Source: JADKIH01 sp031385005
GTDB taxonomy: Bacteria > Bacteroidota > Bacteroidia > AKYH767-A > 2013-40CM-41-45
Direction of reading: 5' to 3'
Length of the DNA stretch: 64,000 nt
Assembly (NCBI GenBank): GCA_031385005.1
Contig: JANNBB010000035.1
Location: forward strand, 1 to 64,000
Positions 1-10,514 of this stretch are shown one piece after another (position 1 is the stretch's first letter; each line of letters begins with the position of its first letter). The notes beneath the pieces were generated by a model. That model did no database searches. It saw nothing but the letters and a program-made list of their open reading frames with translations, and was not told the origin of the DNA. The translations under genes were made by a program, and so were the position numbers.

Positions 1-335
1 TGTGTTTTAAGGCAGAAAGTATTTTCATTGCGAAATAATAAACGGCACTTTGCCAATTCATTTTTTCAAGATGAAAGAAATTTTGTAAATTATAATCATG
101 TAATCCCCTCAATCCTTTTTTTCGCCATATTTATTTTAAAAACAATGCACGTCATCAACCCGGACCTTATGTGTTTTAAGGCAGAAAGTATTTTCATTGC
201 GAAATATTAATTGGCACTTAGCCAAATCATTTTTTCAAGATGAAAGAAATTTTGTAAATCTTCATCATCATCATCATCATGTAATCCCTCAATCCTTTTT
301 TTCATGTTATTTTTAAAAATTATGCATCATGAAAT
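1..335. repeat. Tandem direct repeat, two units of about 169 bp
   Basis: The first 37 bases recur exactly at 170-206. The rest of the unit follows with small changes, including the shared stretch around TTTTTTCAAGATGAAAGAAA. Copy 1 spans 1-169 and copy 2 about 170-335. Copy 2 carries a TCA/ATC trinucleotide run at 262-280 that copy 1 lacks. The window starts right at a unit boundary, so more copies may lie to the left. The 60-codon open frame across the copies has no protein-like features, and I treat the stretch as non-coding. Confidence 0.85.
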
Positions 336-409
336 CCTTGAATCCTTCCTGTCAAGGCCCATTTTTGTTAGATTTTTCTATAATTATTTCCTTATTATTA
401 AAATTAGTT

Positions 410-417
410 TATTTTTG
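410..417 (+). promoter_or_regulatory. Candidate Bacteroidota -7 promoter element TATTTTTG
   Basis: TATTTTTG matches the TAnnTTTG consensus exactly and ends 26 bases before the ATG at 444. A TTTC about 19 bases upstream could be a weak -33 element. Confidence 0.5.
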
Positions 418-443
418 ATTAACAATTCTAATCGCCCCTCCTC

Positions 444-1906
444 ATGAAAAAACATTTCCTCTTCACAACTTTTATGTTTTTCTCGCTTTTTACATTCTCG
501 CAAAGCAGTCAATTAAATAATCAATCTCAAATTGATCAATCGAAATTAAACGGAAATCTTCCGGTCGATTTTCAGATTGTGAATAGTCACGTTGCGAGCC
601 CTGTAATCTATCCCCGGATTTATAATTCCGTGAATCGTATGCAAAGTTCAAACATTTGTAATTGCATGATACCTATTGATACTACATTCACAATCGTTCA
701 GTTTGATGGTAGCGGAGGCAGTGGCGGACCGGGAGTGCCTCCAGAATACAGGAACGACGACTGGTCTTCTGTTCAAATGATGCTGCCTTTTACATTCTGT
801 TATTTTGGACAATCCTACAATAGTTTTTATATCAATAACAATGGAAATATTTCTTTCGATGCTGCTTATTCTACGTTTACAGCAAATTCTTTCCCTGACC
901 CTACGTATAAAATGATTGCACCTTTTTGGGCAGATGTTGATACGCGCGGACCATTAAGTGGATTGGTGTATTATAAAGTTACACCGAGTAGTTTGATAAT
1001 AATATGGGATCATGTGGGATATTTTGCTTCTCAGGACAATCTTCTGAATACCTTTCAATTGATAATTACCGATGGCACAGATCCACTAGTTCCAAATGGA
1101 AACACCGCTTTTTGTTATGGAGAAATGCAATTTACAACCGGCTCTGCTTCAGGGGGAGTAAATGGATTTGGCGGTACCCCGGCAACTGTTGGAGCTAACC
1201 TTGGAGATGGTATAAACTATTTCAATTCGGTCTCTTCGATCAACCGGGAGGTAATTATGATGGTCCATATAACTTAAGTGATGGCATCGACTGGCTCGAT
1301 AGCGCAAACTTTATTTTTGATTTATGTCCGGCAAATGTTCCTCCTGTTTCCATTGACTGCATGAATGATACGGTAGTCATGCATGTAATGGATACGCAAG
1401 ATTTCGATTATTTTTTTATGGCACCGGAGCCGACTCAAAACACAGTGATTAATTTACAAGCCGGCAGCTTAACTAATTTTACTATTCTTTCTAACGATAG
1501 TGGTAATTATGCCCATATGAGAGCCCGCTTAATTGCCGATCCATCAAACATCGGTTACAATGTATTTACCATTACCGCTACAGATAATGGAAGTCCGGCC
1601 GCAACTACTACTTTTTCCAGAGTAGTTGAAATTCTTCCTGCAACCGGAATTTCTCAAAGAGATCTTCCTCAAATTTCTATTTTGCCCAATCCTATGTTTG
1701 ATGAGTCCATTCTGACTATTAAAGATTATCCTTTTCAAAACATTATGTTGCAATTAACAGATGTAACCGGACGAATCGTACTTCTAAAAAAACTGGATTC
1801 TGCAACTACGATTCTTTCTAAAAAAGATATCAGTAAAGGAATTTATATGTATCAATTGACGGATAAGAACGGATTGAATATGTCGGGGAAATTGGTGGTG
1901 CATTAA
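444..1906 (+). pseudogene. Frameshifted secreted NIDO-like protein with T9SS sorting domain
   Basis: One gene is split over two frames (444-1277 and the frame open through 1906). The first part begins with a signal peptide (MKKHFLFTTFMFFSLFTFSQ) and holds a NIDO-like extracellular domain. The aromatic/glycine pattern expected at its end (FDQPGGNYDGP...DGIDWLD) continues in the -1 frame from about 1226. Restoring one T in the TTT run at 1220-1222 would give an uninterrupted frame of about 487 residues. The last ~75 residues (from ISILPNPMFDES) are a T9SS type A C-terminal sorting domain, so the intact product would be exported across the outer membrane. Its substrate is unknown. The break may be a real mutation or a one-base sequencing error. 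Confidence 0.8.
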
Positions 1907-1984
1907 AATTTTCAGTTATTGTGTAATGTGAGTTGCTTGAATACTTGAAATGCTTTGTAAAGGAGTTGTGATTAAATAAATTAA

Positions 1985-2003
1985 GGGGAGCATTTTGCTC
2001 CCC
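1985..2003 (+). terminator. Stem-loop, probable terminator of the preceding gene
   Basis: GGGGAGCA, loop TTT, TGCTCCCC is a perfect 8-bp stem followed by AAATTTT. It lies 78 bases after the stop of the frameshifted gene and only 13 bases before the ATG at 2017. It could therefore also act as a 5' leader hairpin of the next gene. The T-tract is weak. Confidence 0.45.
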
Positions 2004-2016
2004 AAATTTTCAGAAC

Positions 2017-3525
2017 ATGAAAAATTGCTTAATTGTTATCCAATTATTTTTTATTTTCAACAATCATTCGTTTAGTCAAAATAGACAAAATGTTTGGTGT
2101 TTCGGTGATTCATGCCTGATCAACTTTAATACAAATCCACCTTCAACGAATCATTCTGTATTGAGATCTCGTGGAACTTCTTGTAGTATCGCAGATTCTT
2201 CAGGAAGTCTTTTATTTTATGCCGGTTCGCCGCATGTTGAATTATGGCAATCAGGAGGAACTTTTTTTATTGGATCTATATATAACAAATCACATCAAAT
2301 TATGGACAACGGTGATACGCTTGCAACTGAAGGGTGGTATAATGAAATGATTATTATTCCTGATCCGAATTTTAACAATAGCTACTATCTTTTTCATTTG
2401 CACATGACCACAACAGATACAGGTCTGTTTTACTCAAAGATTGATCTTTCTTATAACAGCGGTCTGGGTAGAGTGACTACAAAAAACAATAAACTATTGG
2501 CTGGTTATATGGCTGATGGGGTTGCGGCTATCAAACACGGAAATGGCAGAGACTGGTGGGTACTTTGCAGAAAAACAGATGCATTAATAGGTGGGCCTCC
2601 TAACAACGATTTCTATATATATTTAATTGATACAAGTGGAATTACCCCTCAACCCATACAAAGCATTGGCACATTAAATCCGACCAACTTAGCAAAGATT
2701 ACCTTTAATCCGTTGGGAGATAAATTTGTTTTTACCAACCTGAATGATTTAATTGAGATGTATGATTTCGACAGGTGTACAGGAATTATCAGCAATCCGG
2801 TTACCATTGAACCCAATGCATCACCGGGTAATTATCATTATTTGTGGAGTGCGGAGTTTTCTGGTAGCGGGCGTTACCTTTATGTTTCGACAAGTATTGA
2901 TACCTCATTTATTTATCAATATGATACCTATGCTTCTAATATTACCTCAACCAAAATTCCGATTAACAGTTTCACTCAAATTTACAATGCCGGTGGTGCA
3001 TTGAAACGGGGGCCTGACGGAAAGATATATTATGCTATGGCATGGAGCGACGGTGTAAATTACAACTTCCCCTACCCCGATACGGAATACAATGTAGTAA
3101 ACATGAACCTCGGTGTGATCAATCAGCCCGATTCACCGGGAGTGGCCTGCGATTTTCAACCATTCAGTTTTTACCTGGGTGGTAAACGCAATTACTGGGG
3201 GCTTCCTAACAATCCGGATTATGATTTACAGCAGTTGCATGGGAGCTCTTGCGATACGCTGCATGTGAAGATAGATGAAGTTTCGAAAGAAAAGGATGAT
3301 TTACAAGTTTATCCGAATCCAACAAACGGAACCATCACTATTCATTCAGAAAAATACCTGAATGGTGAAATTAGAATTACGGACGCAATTGGAAAATCGA
3401 TTAGAAGTGTTGAATTAACCAATGGAAGAATAGTTATTGAAAACTTGAATCCGGGAATTTATACTTTAGGGTTATTTGAAAATGGCATTCTTCAAACAAT
3501 TAAAAAAATTATCGTAGTAAAATAA
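2017..3525 (+). CDS. Secreted beta-propeller-like protein with T9SS type A sorting domain
   Basis: This 502-residue protein has a hydrophobic signal peptide (MKNCLIVIQLFFIFNNHSFSQ). A long beta-rich region follows, with WCFGD near the N-terminus, repeated FxxxGDKF/SGRYLYV blade-like strings and a GPDGKIYYA motif near residue 335. This resembles the N-terminal propeller of Bacteroidota PKD and gliding-motility-associated proteins. The last ~80 residues (LQVYPNPTNGTITI to the end) are a type A sorting domain with the usual YPNPTNG start and a terminal KKIIVVK, so it is likely T9SS cargo released to or anchored on the cell surface. The true ligand is unknown. It follows the frameshifted gene in the same direction, but the hairpin between them suggests separate transcription. 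Confidence 0.75.
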   Translation: MKNCLIVIQLFFIFNNHSFSQNRQNVWCFGDSCLINFNTNPPSTNHSVLRSRGTSCSIADSSGSLLFYAGSPHVELWQSGGTFFIGSIYNKSHQIMDNGDTLATEGWYNEMIIIPDPNFNNSYYLFHLHMTTTDTGLFYSKIDLSYNSGLGRVTTKNNKLLAGYMADGVAAIKHGNGRDWWVLCRKTDALIGGPPNNDFYIYLIDTSGITPQPIQSIGTLNPTNLAKITFNPLGDKFVFTNLNDLIEMYDFDRCTGIISNPVTIEPNASPGNYHYLWSAEFSGSGRYLYVSTSIDTSFIYQYDTYASNITSTKIPINSFTQIYNAGGALKRGPDGKIYYAMAWSDGVNYNFPYPDTEYNVVNMNLGVINQPDSPGVACDFQPFSFYLGGKRNYWGLPNNPDYDLQQLHGSSCDTLHVKIDEVSKEKDDLQVYPNPTNGTITIHSEKYLNGEIRITDAIGKSIRSVELTNGRIVIENLNPGIYTLGLFENGILQTIKKIIVVK

Positions 3526-3889
3526 AAAACAGTAGGAAGTAACTTAGTAATTAGAATGAATCTTTTTTAAAATACCATGACAAACAACTTTTTCAATTCA
3601 TTTGAAATTGAAAAATTACTTCCGTGATTTGAAAAAGTAATTTTCATGTCATGCTACTTCTGGTTCTTTTATTTGTTTTCGCTCGATTAAAAATGAAATT
3701 GAGTAGCGGATTTTCACTTCACTTTAAGGTCTACTCGCAACACAATTCCCCTATTTGGCAAAAAAAGAGGGCTTGGATGTTGTTTTTTTGCAGAAATTCA
3801 TTTTATCGCCTAAATGTTTTAAATTTCGTCTACTTTTTTAGGATTATACCCTCTAACAACACTCGATTAAACCCTTAAGCCCAATCATT
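3526..3889. other. Non-coding stretch between two T9SS cargo genes
   Basis: No convincing gene is present. A 75-codon open frame here (3651-3878) is low-complexity and lacks any domain. There is an imperfect inverted repeat (GAAAAATTACTT near 3608 and AAGTAATTTTC near 3634-3646) that could terminate the upstream gene. TAAATTTC and TACTTTTT upstream of 3890 are one-mismatch -7 candidates. Confidence 0.5.
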
Positions 3890-6800
3890 ATGAGACACAC
3901 TTTTATCAATGCAATTTTACTTTGTACGTTACTCTTTATTTTTCCCGGAAACAAATTATTAGCCAACCAAAGATTTGTTGGAAAAGAAGCCGCTCAAATG
4001 GTGGCAGGATCAGAAGAAGTTGTTTTTAACGATGACAGAAATACAATTTCATTTATTCGTTTCGCGCCTTCTTTTAACTTGAATACAGAAAGTCACCTGA
4101 CATGGCTTTCAGATTTTTTGAAAGCAAACGGAGATAACACAACTAAACTGGTGTTGTTGAGTACTGAAAAGGATCAGGTTGGTGGCATTCATTACCGATA
4201 TCAACAAGTTTTTAATGGCATTGCAGTCGAATGGAGCCGAATTAACGTTCACACTAGCGCCAACCGCATTTCATCAATCAACCTGGAATTGTATAAGGTT
4301 GGAAATGTAAGCAGCAGTCCTGCCCTCTCGAAAGAAGCCGCTCAATCCAGAGCTCGTGAATTCTTCAATTCTCAAAAGTTGAGAAGTGATATTAAGCTTG
4401 ATGAAACTAAATTAGTGATACTTCCTGCAAACAAAACTTTTCATTTGTGTTACAAAATAGATTTATATTCAGAAGTGCCACTCAAGCGTTCGTTCTTATA
4501 TATCGATGCTCAAACAGGAAATAAAATAAAGGAAACCAGCCGTATTCAACATTCCAATTCGAATGGAACGGGAGTGACAATGTATAGCGGGGTAAAATCA
4601 ATGATAACGGATAGTGTTAGTTCTACATCCTTTCGTTTAAGACAAACTGCAAGCGGGAATGGTATTCAAACTAAAAACCTGAATCAAGGTTCAGACTATA
4701 CTTTAGCGACAGATTTTACCGATGCAGATAATTACTTCAACTACACATCAAACGACGACAATGCTGCAAATGATGCACACTTCGGCTCTAAATCAACTTA
4801 TGATTATTACTTCAATACCTTCGGACGAAACTCAATCGATAATGCCGGTTTTGCATTGTACAGTTATGTGCATTATTCAACCGGTTATGTGAATGCGTTT
4901 TGGGATGGAACAGAAATGACCTATGGTGATGGAGATGGCGTGAGTTATACTCCACTCACTTCGTTGGATGTAGTCGCTCATGAAATAACTCATGGATTAA
5001 CCGAACATACTGCAGCATTAGTTTATAGCGGAGAATCAGGTGCACTGAATGAATCGTACAGTGATATCTTTGGTGTAGCTATCGACTACTACGAAAACCC
5101 GACTACAGCAAATTACCTCATGGGTGATCAGATAAATGTTAGCGGCACACCGTTTCGCAGTTTTATTCAACCCAAGCTTTATGGTTGTCCGGATACTTAC
5201 AATGGTGTAAACTGGAATGCGGGTGACATCGTACATTACAACAGCAGTGTTCAAAATCATTGGTTTTATTTACTAGCAGAAGGTGGAACCGGAGTAAATG
5301 ATGTTGGAAGTACCTATACGGTGAATGCAATCGGTAAAATTGCAGCCGCAGCAATTTCCTATAGAACACTTACACTATACTTAACACCGAATTCTACTTT
5401 CGCCGATGCGCGTACATATTCTGTTCAATCGGCTACGGATTTATATGGACCTTGCTCTGCAGAAGTTATTCAAACGACCAATGCCTGGTATGCAGTAGGG
5501 GTAGGAGGTGTATTTAACAATGCTGTTGTTGCAGGTTTTAATGTACCGTCCAATTATTTCTGTTCCATTCCTGCCGGTGTGTCATTCACTAACAATAGTT
5601 ATAATGCCACAACATATGTTTGGAGTTTCGGTGATGGTGGAACATCTACTTTAGCAAATCCAACTCATCAATACAATGCATCCGGACTTTATACTGTCAG
5701 ACTTATTGCAAACGGTTCTGCTTCTTGCAGTTCCACCGACACCTTGACCGTTGTTGCATGCATTTCTGTTGTCAACGGTGGTGCTCCAACTCCTGCAGCG
5801 TGCGGACCGGCGACAACAAGCAATTGTTGTGGCGTAGGAATTTATCGCGTGCGTTTCAATACAATCGATAACACTTCGGGTGATGGTTCAGAAGGTTACC
5901 GCGACTATACCTGCTCGAATTCAACAACACTCACTGCAGGGGATCCTGCCAACATAATCGTCAATACCGGAAATATTAATTATGAAAATGTAAAAGCTTT
6001 CATAGATTATAATAATGACGGGCAATTCAACAATACAAATGAAATGGTTTTTAGTTCGTTGAATAAGCTGACAACCCACACTGGAATCGTTCAGACTCCA
6101 ACGACTGCAACTATCAATCAGCCCTTACGCATGCGGGTAATGAGTGACAACAATGGCTCACAGATTGTAAACAGTTGCAACAACCTCAACCAGGGGCAAG
6201 CGGAAGATTATACGATAAATTTTGTTGCCAACACATTACCACCATTAGCTGATTTTACTGCTGATCGAATTGTTGTAGCAGTTGGCGATACTGTTCACCT
6301 GTTTGATCTTACTACTCATGCGCCAACCGCCTGGAGTTGGGCTATGCCGGGTGCAAACATCACTACTTCTACACAGAGAAACCCGGCAATTACCTATGGT
6401 CTAATCGGTAATTACACGGTTACACTAACTGCAACAAATGGATTTGGTTCGAATTCTGTTACTAAAACCGCTTACATCTCAGTTGTCAATCAATTTAACA
6501 TGTGTAACAGTAGTTCAACGGTTGCGCTCAATGGTAACCTTTACGATTCAGGAGGACCGTTAGGGCCATATCTGGATGGAGAAAGTTGCTCGTTCCTGAT
6601 TCAACCTCCGTGTGCAGATACAATTGCATTAACCATTAATACATTTATTTCTGAATCGTGTTGTGACTTCCTTCGTGTATACGATGGTGCCTCCAATACC
6701 GGAATCTTACTGATGAATCTTTTTGGTTCCGCAAGTACTCAAACAGTATATGCTACTTCCGGTGCCATATATATTGAGTTTTATTCGGATGGCTCAATTA

Positions 6801-9800
6801 CTTATGCAGGTTTTGAAGGTTCCTGGACAACACAACAGTTTTCCACAGTGGCACCTGTCGCTTTATTTACGGTATCAGATCCAACTCCTCCGTTAAGTTA
6901 TCCTGTATCGTTTACAGATATTTCTCAAAACGGACCAACGTCCTGGTTATGGAATTTCGGTGACGGAAATACCTCAACATTGCGGAATCCTGCTCATGCT
7001 TATTCTACGCCCGGTACATTCACTATAACCCTTACTGCCTATACATGCGATTCTTCTGACGTAACAACTCAGAGCATTACAGTACAAGGCCCGCCTCGTT
7101 ATGTAGCAACGATTGATACGCTTTCGATTAATCTCGCATGTGGCGGATCGGGTAGTTTAGTATTTCCATTTTCCAATGCCGGAGCAGGCGAAATGATGAC
7201 GGTCGTCAATAACAGTTTTGGAGGACCTCTGGAAGTTCTTGCTCTAACTTATGGAACAGATCTAACTACAGAATACCCTAATACGATTTTATCCATCAAT
7301 CAGTATTTTACAAACTACAATCTCACCACGGTTAATACCACTAGTCCAACAATTTTGCAAAATGAATTAATCGGAAAACATGTATTACTTATTCCGGAAA
7401 TGGAAACGGCTACGCCTTCTGTGTTTACACAGTTTGCCCCTGTTTTACAAACATTTGTAAACGGAGGTGGGAAGGTAGTTTTTTGTGGGGCCTATAGCGG
7501 ACAAGATCCATGCATTACTAATACCGGTTTATTCAGTGGTACCTTTAATTCATCATTAAGTGGTGTACAAATTAGTACGGGAATTTTAACAGACTCATTG
7601 TTGTCAGGTGTAACTGTTCCATTTAATGCACCGAATGCAACTTTTGCTTTCAATATTACCAACCCTGACAAACAAGCTATTTTAACTTACACAGGTACTG
7701 ATATAGTAACCCGAAGAAACATTGGTAGCGGCAGCGCAATTTATGTGGCATTTGACTACTATCAGTATCTCCCCGAATCACAAAGGATCATTGCCAATGC
7801 TATTCGAACAAACAATACTTCATCCCTTGCTTCCTGGATTTCCATTGCTGTTGATACTATTTTAGTCAATCCTGCAAGTAGCGGACACTACGATTTGGCA
7901 ATTAATACAAACGGATTGAATGCAGGATCGTATTGGTACGATTTAATTATTACAACCAACGATCCGACAAATCCAATTGATACCGTTACCATACATCTGA
8001 ATATAACCGGACAACCCTTATTATCACTGGATCAAAACTGTATCAATTACCCGGTAATCCAACAGAATCAGTCCGTTGTCGATTCCGTGTTGATCAGAAA
8101 TTCAGGTTGTGATGCGCTTATTTGTTCTTCTATTTATTCGACACAACCGCAGTTTACACCTAATGTATCTTCGTTGACGATTCCTCCTTTTGATTCAGCT
8201 TATGTATATGTTACCTTCCTCAGTTCCGGAATAAATTCTTATGCCGGTCAGCTCGTAATTTTAAATAATTCGAACGATACTTCTATTTGTTTAACGGGTA
8301 CAACCACAGGAGCTCCTATCATCACTGTCAATCCAACTTCGTTTAATGTGACACTGGCTTCAGGTGATTCAACTACACGTGTGTTAAACATTGGAAACAT
8401 TGGAGCGGGAGAATTGTATTTTAACATTAACGGAGCAGCTGCTAGTGGAGGAACACTGCAGTCTGTGCTTACTTCACTGGATTCAAACTTTACGAATATC
8501 ACCAATCTGATTCCAAACAGGTATGATTTTCAAGAAGGAATAACCGGTTATAGTATATCAGATGGCGGTAGTGATATGTACGATGGAGGAAATCAGTTTA
8601 CGGTAAACAACTCATTTTCTTATCTAAACTACTCCGATGATTTAATAATCAATGAGCCTCAGTTAGGAGTAAACGGGAAGTATTTCACTCGTAAGTTTAA
8701 TGGATTATTTGTCTTTGCGGCAGATATCAATAACATCGATTCATTGGTAGTTAACGGTAATCTGGGAGCAGATGGTGGCGGTTTAGCTGATGCGACCATC
8801 CTTCAGTCTACCGTTAACGGAACTACTTACAACGGTTATGTAAAGAGAGTGTATAATACCTCCGATCCTAGTGTTAATCACATTTTCATTACCAAAGCAC
8901 TTCCTTCGAACAATCATCATTATACAACAAATACCAACGATGATTTCCACAGCGTATATGGAATCAATCAAAACGATAGAGTTTATTATCTACTTTATGC
9001 AAGCACAGCCGGTGGTTATGTCGATGACGCTACAACTTTGAATATCATGAATGCATTTTTGCAATCGGTAAACGATTATCCTTCCTGGCTTTTTCCTGTA
9101 AATGGAATTGATACTGTTGTTGTAGGATCATCCATAAACGTGGATGTTAAATTTAATGCAACAGGCATGAATGGAGGAGTGTATTATTCCAATCTACAGA
9201 TCAATTCGAACGACCCTGTAACACCTCAGGTAATCGTACCTTGTACACTTACTGTTACAGCAGCTCCAAGTGCAGTGATCAGTTATTCTGCTATTCCTTG
9301 TAGCGGCCTGGTGACTTTTAACAGCACGACATTGAATAATCCTACATCTTATCTCTGGACTTTTGGGGACGGCGGTACATCAACTTTGGAAGATCCCGTT
9401 CACAACTATGCCGGTGGAGGCAGCTATGTTGTGCAATTTGTTACCTGCAATGCTTACGGATGCGATACTCAACAAATCAATCTCAACATCGTAAATATAA
9501 ACGGTCCTGTTCCTTCAAACTGCACTCCTATAACAACAGGATATTGTTGCGGTATGGGAATAAACAGCGTTACTTTCAATCACATCTATCATACTTCTGC
9601 AGATGGAATAGACGGGTATCAGGATTATTCCTGCTCTGATACAACAACAATTTACACCGGACAATCATTTAGCATTACGGTATTAACGGGAGCGAATTAT
9701 CTCGAAAATGTACAAGCGTGGATAGATTACAACAACAATGGTATTTTTGATAATACCGAATCAGTATTTGCTTCTTATAATTCACAAATACATACCGGAG

Positions 9801-10228
9801 TCGTAGTAATTCCTTCTTCCGGCGTAACACTCAACACACCGTTGAGAATGCGTGTAGGTTCCGATTACTCCAGTAATCCTATTCCTTCTCCTTGTATTAA
9901 TGTTAATTACGGTCAGTTCGAAGATTACACTGTTTTTGCTGAACTACCTACAGGAACAAATAATCCGATTTTGAATAACGATTTTTCTATTTCCCCAAAT
10001 CCTTTCTCCAATGAGGCCATTGTCGAATACAACCTCACGAAAGAACAGACTGTCTCCATTGAGGTATTCAATGCAATTGGAGAGAAAGTTATTTCGCTCG
10101 TTTCACTTCACCACGCTCAACCCGGCAAATACAAAGAGAAGTTAGTGCTTCCTGCTGCGGGAATTTACTTTGTTCAGTTGATAACGGATGGTAATCAAAG
10201 TGTAAAAAGGATAGTCAAAATGGAATAG
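3890..10228 (+). CDS. Giant secreted M4 (thermolysin-like) metalloprotease with PKD, CUB and GEVED modules and T9SS sorting domain
   Basis: This 2112-residue protein has a signal peptide at 1-25 and an FTP/PepSY-type propeptide to about residue 215. An M4 peptidase domain follows with the zinc motif HEITH at 364-368, third ligand Glu388 in the NESYSD string, and a proton-donor His449 in the HYNSSVQNHWFYL string. All key residues are present. C-terminal modules in order are PKD (~548-620), GEVED-like (~631-778), PKD (~784-867), CUB (~871-982), PKD (~991-1066), a long region with a ThuA/GATase-like string and Ig-like HYDIN/ASPM-type folds, PKD (~1790-1867), a second GEVED-like module (~1870-2017) and a type A sorting domain (last ~85). 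It is probably a secreted, propeptide-activated protease degrading extracellular protein. The adhesive modules likely hold substrate or surface. It is much longer than a typical thermolysin (~550 residues). Confidence 0.9.
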   Translation: MRHTFINAILLCTLLFIFPGNKLLANQRFVGKEAAQMVAGSEEVVFNDDRNTISFIRFAPSFNLNTESHLTWLSDFLKANGDNTTKLVLLSTEKDQVGGIHYRYQQVFNGIAVEWSRINVHTSANRISSINLELYKVGNVSSSPALSKEAAQSRAREFFNSQKLRSDIKLDETKLVILPANKTFHLCYKIDLYSEVPLKRSFLYIDAQTGNKIKETSRIQHSNSNGTGVTMYSGVKSMITDSVSSTSFRLRQTASGNGIQTKNLNQGSDYTLATDFTDADNYFNYTSNDDNAANDAHFGSKSTYDYYFNTFGRNSIDNAGFALYSYVHYSTGYVNAFWDGTEMTYGDGDGVSYTPLTSLDVVAHEITHGLTEHTAALVYSGESGALNESYSDIFGVAIDYYENPTTANYLMGDQINVSGTPFRSFIQPKLYGCPDTYNGVNWNAGDIVHYNSSVQNHWFYLLAEGGTGVNDVGSTYTVNAIGKIAAAAISYRTLTLYLTPNSTFADARTYSVQSATDLYGPCSAEVIQTTNAWYAVGVGGVFNNAVVAGFNVPSNYFCSIPAGVSFTNNSYNATTYVWSFGDGGTSTLANPTHQYNASGLYTVRLIANGSASCSSTDTLTVVACISVVNGGAPTPAACGPATTSNCCGVGIYRVRFNTIDNTSGDGSEGYRDYTCSNSTTLTAGDPANIIVNTGNINYENVKAFIDYNNDGQFNNTNEMVFSSLNKLTTHTGIVQTPTTATINQPLRMRVMSDNNGSQIVNSCNNLNQGQAEDYTINFVANTLPPLADFTADRIVVAVGDTVHLFDLTTHAPTAWSWAMPGANITTSTQRNPAITYGLIGNYTVTLTATNGFGSNSVTKTAYISVVNQFNMCNSSSTVALNGNLYDSGGPLGPYLDGESCSFLIQPPCADTIALTINTFISESCCDFLRVYDGASNTGILLMNLFGSASTQTVYATSGAIYIEFYSDGSITYAGFEGSWTTQQFSTVAPVALFTVSDPTPPLSYPVSFTDISQNGPTSWLWNFGDGNTSTLRNPAHAYSTPGTFTITLTAYTCDSSDVTTQSITVQGPPRYVATIDTLSINLACGGSGSLVFPFSNAGAGEMMTVVNNSFGGPLEVLALTYGTDLTTEYPNTILSINQYFTNYNLTTVNTTSPTILQNELIGKHVLLIPEMETATPSVFTQFAPVLQTFVNGGGKVVFCGAYSGQDPCITNTGLFSGTFNSSLSGVQISTGILTDSLLSGVTVPFNAPNATFAFNITNPDKQAILTYTGTDIVTRRNIGSGSAIYVAFDYYQYLPESQRIIANAIRTNNTSSLASWISIAVDTILVNPASSGHYDLAINTNGLNAGSYWYDLIITTNDPTNPIDTVTIHLNITGQPLLSLDQNCINYPVIQQNQSVVDSVLIRNSGCDALICSSIYSTQPQFTPNVSSLTIPPFDSAYVYVTFLSSGINSYAGQLVILNNSNDTSICLTGTTTGAPIITVNPTSFNVTLASGDSTTRVLNIGNIGAGELYFNINGAAASGGTLQSVLTSLDSNFTNITNLIPNRYDFQEGITGYSISDGGSDMYDGGNQFTVNNSFSYLNYSDDLIINEPQLGVNGKYFTRKFNGLFVFAADINNIDSLVVNGNLGADGGGLADATILQSTVNGTTYNGYVKRVYNTSDPSVNHIFITKALPSNNHHYTTNTNDDFHSVYGINQNDRVYYLLYASTAGGYVDDATTLNIMNAFLQSVNDYPSWLFPVNGIDTVVVGSSINVDVKFNATGMNGGVYYSNLQINSNDPVTPQVIVPCTLTVTAAPSAVISYSAIPCSGLVTFNSTTLNNPTSYLWTFGDGGTSTLEDPVHNYAGGGSYVVQFVTCNAYGCDTQQINLNIVNINGPVPSNCTPITTGYCCGMGINSVTFNHIYHTSADGIDGYQDYSCSDTTTIYTGQSFSITVLTGANYLENVQAWIDYNNNGIFDNTESVFASYNSQIHTGVVVIPSSGVTLNTPLRMRVGSDYSSNPIPSPCINVNYGQFEDYTVFAELPTGTNNPILNNDFSISPNPFSNEAIVEYNLTKEQTVSIEVFNAIGEKVISLVSLHHAQPGKYKEKLVLPAAGIYFVQLITDGNQSVKRIVKME

Positions 10229-10251
10229 GAGTTTTCCGGTAATGATTTTTT

Positions 10252-10299
10252 AAAAAGTGGAGTGGGATAGAGAGATTTATTCTACTCCACTTTTTTTTT
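10252..10299 (+). terminator. Rho-independent terminator after the M4 protease gene
   Basis: AAAAAGTGGAGT and ACTCCACTTTTT form a stem of about 12 bp around a loop of about 19 bases, ending in nine T residues at 10291-10299. It lies 25 bases after the stop codon. Confidence 0.8.
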
Positions 10300-10463
10300 A
10301 GGTGAGTTGAGAGGTTTTAAACGCGAAGGGCATGAAGTTTCACAGCGTCGAAAAGCAATTCTCCGTCCCTCTTGGAAATTAATACCCAACTTCACTAATC
10401 CCCTTCCTCTCAATTTAGTTGTTTTCATTTGAATATTGGGGCTGATAATTTCTCCTGCTTTCC

Positions 10464-10471
10464 TATCTTTG
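10464..10471 (+). promoter_or_regulatory. Candidate -7 promoter element of fumC (TATCTTTG)
   Basis: TATCTTTG is an exact TAnnTTTG match ending 43 bases before the fumC ATG. No well-spaced TTTG -33 element was seen. Confidence 0.5.
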
Positions 10472-10514
10472 CCTTTCAATTAAGTATTATTTTTATCAAC
10501 TAAAATAATCTGCT

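Noticed and set aside
28..210. 60-codon frame in the tandem repeat
   Set aside because: Runs across repeat units and has no protein-like features.
3651..3878. 75-codon plus-strand frame before the M4 gene
   Set aside because: Low-complexity, no domain, no start context.
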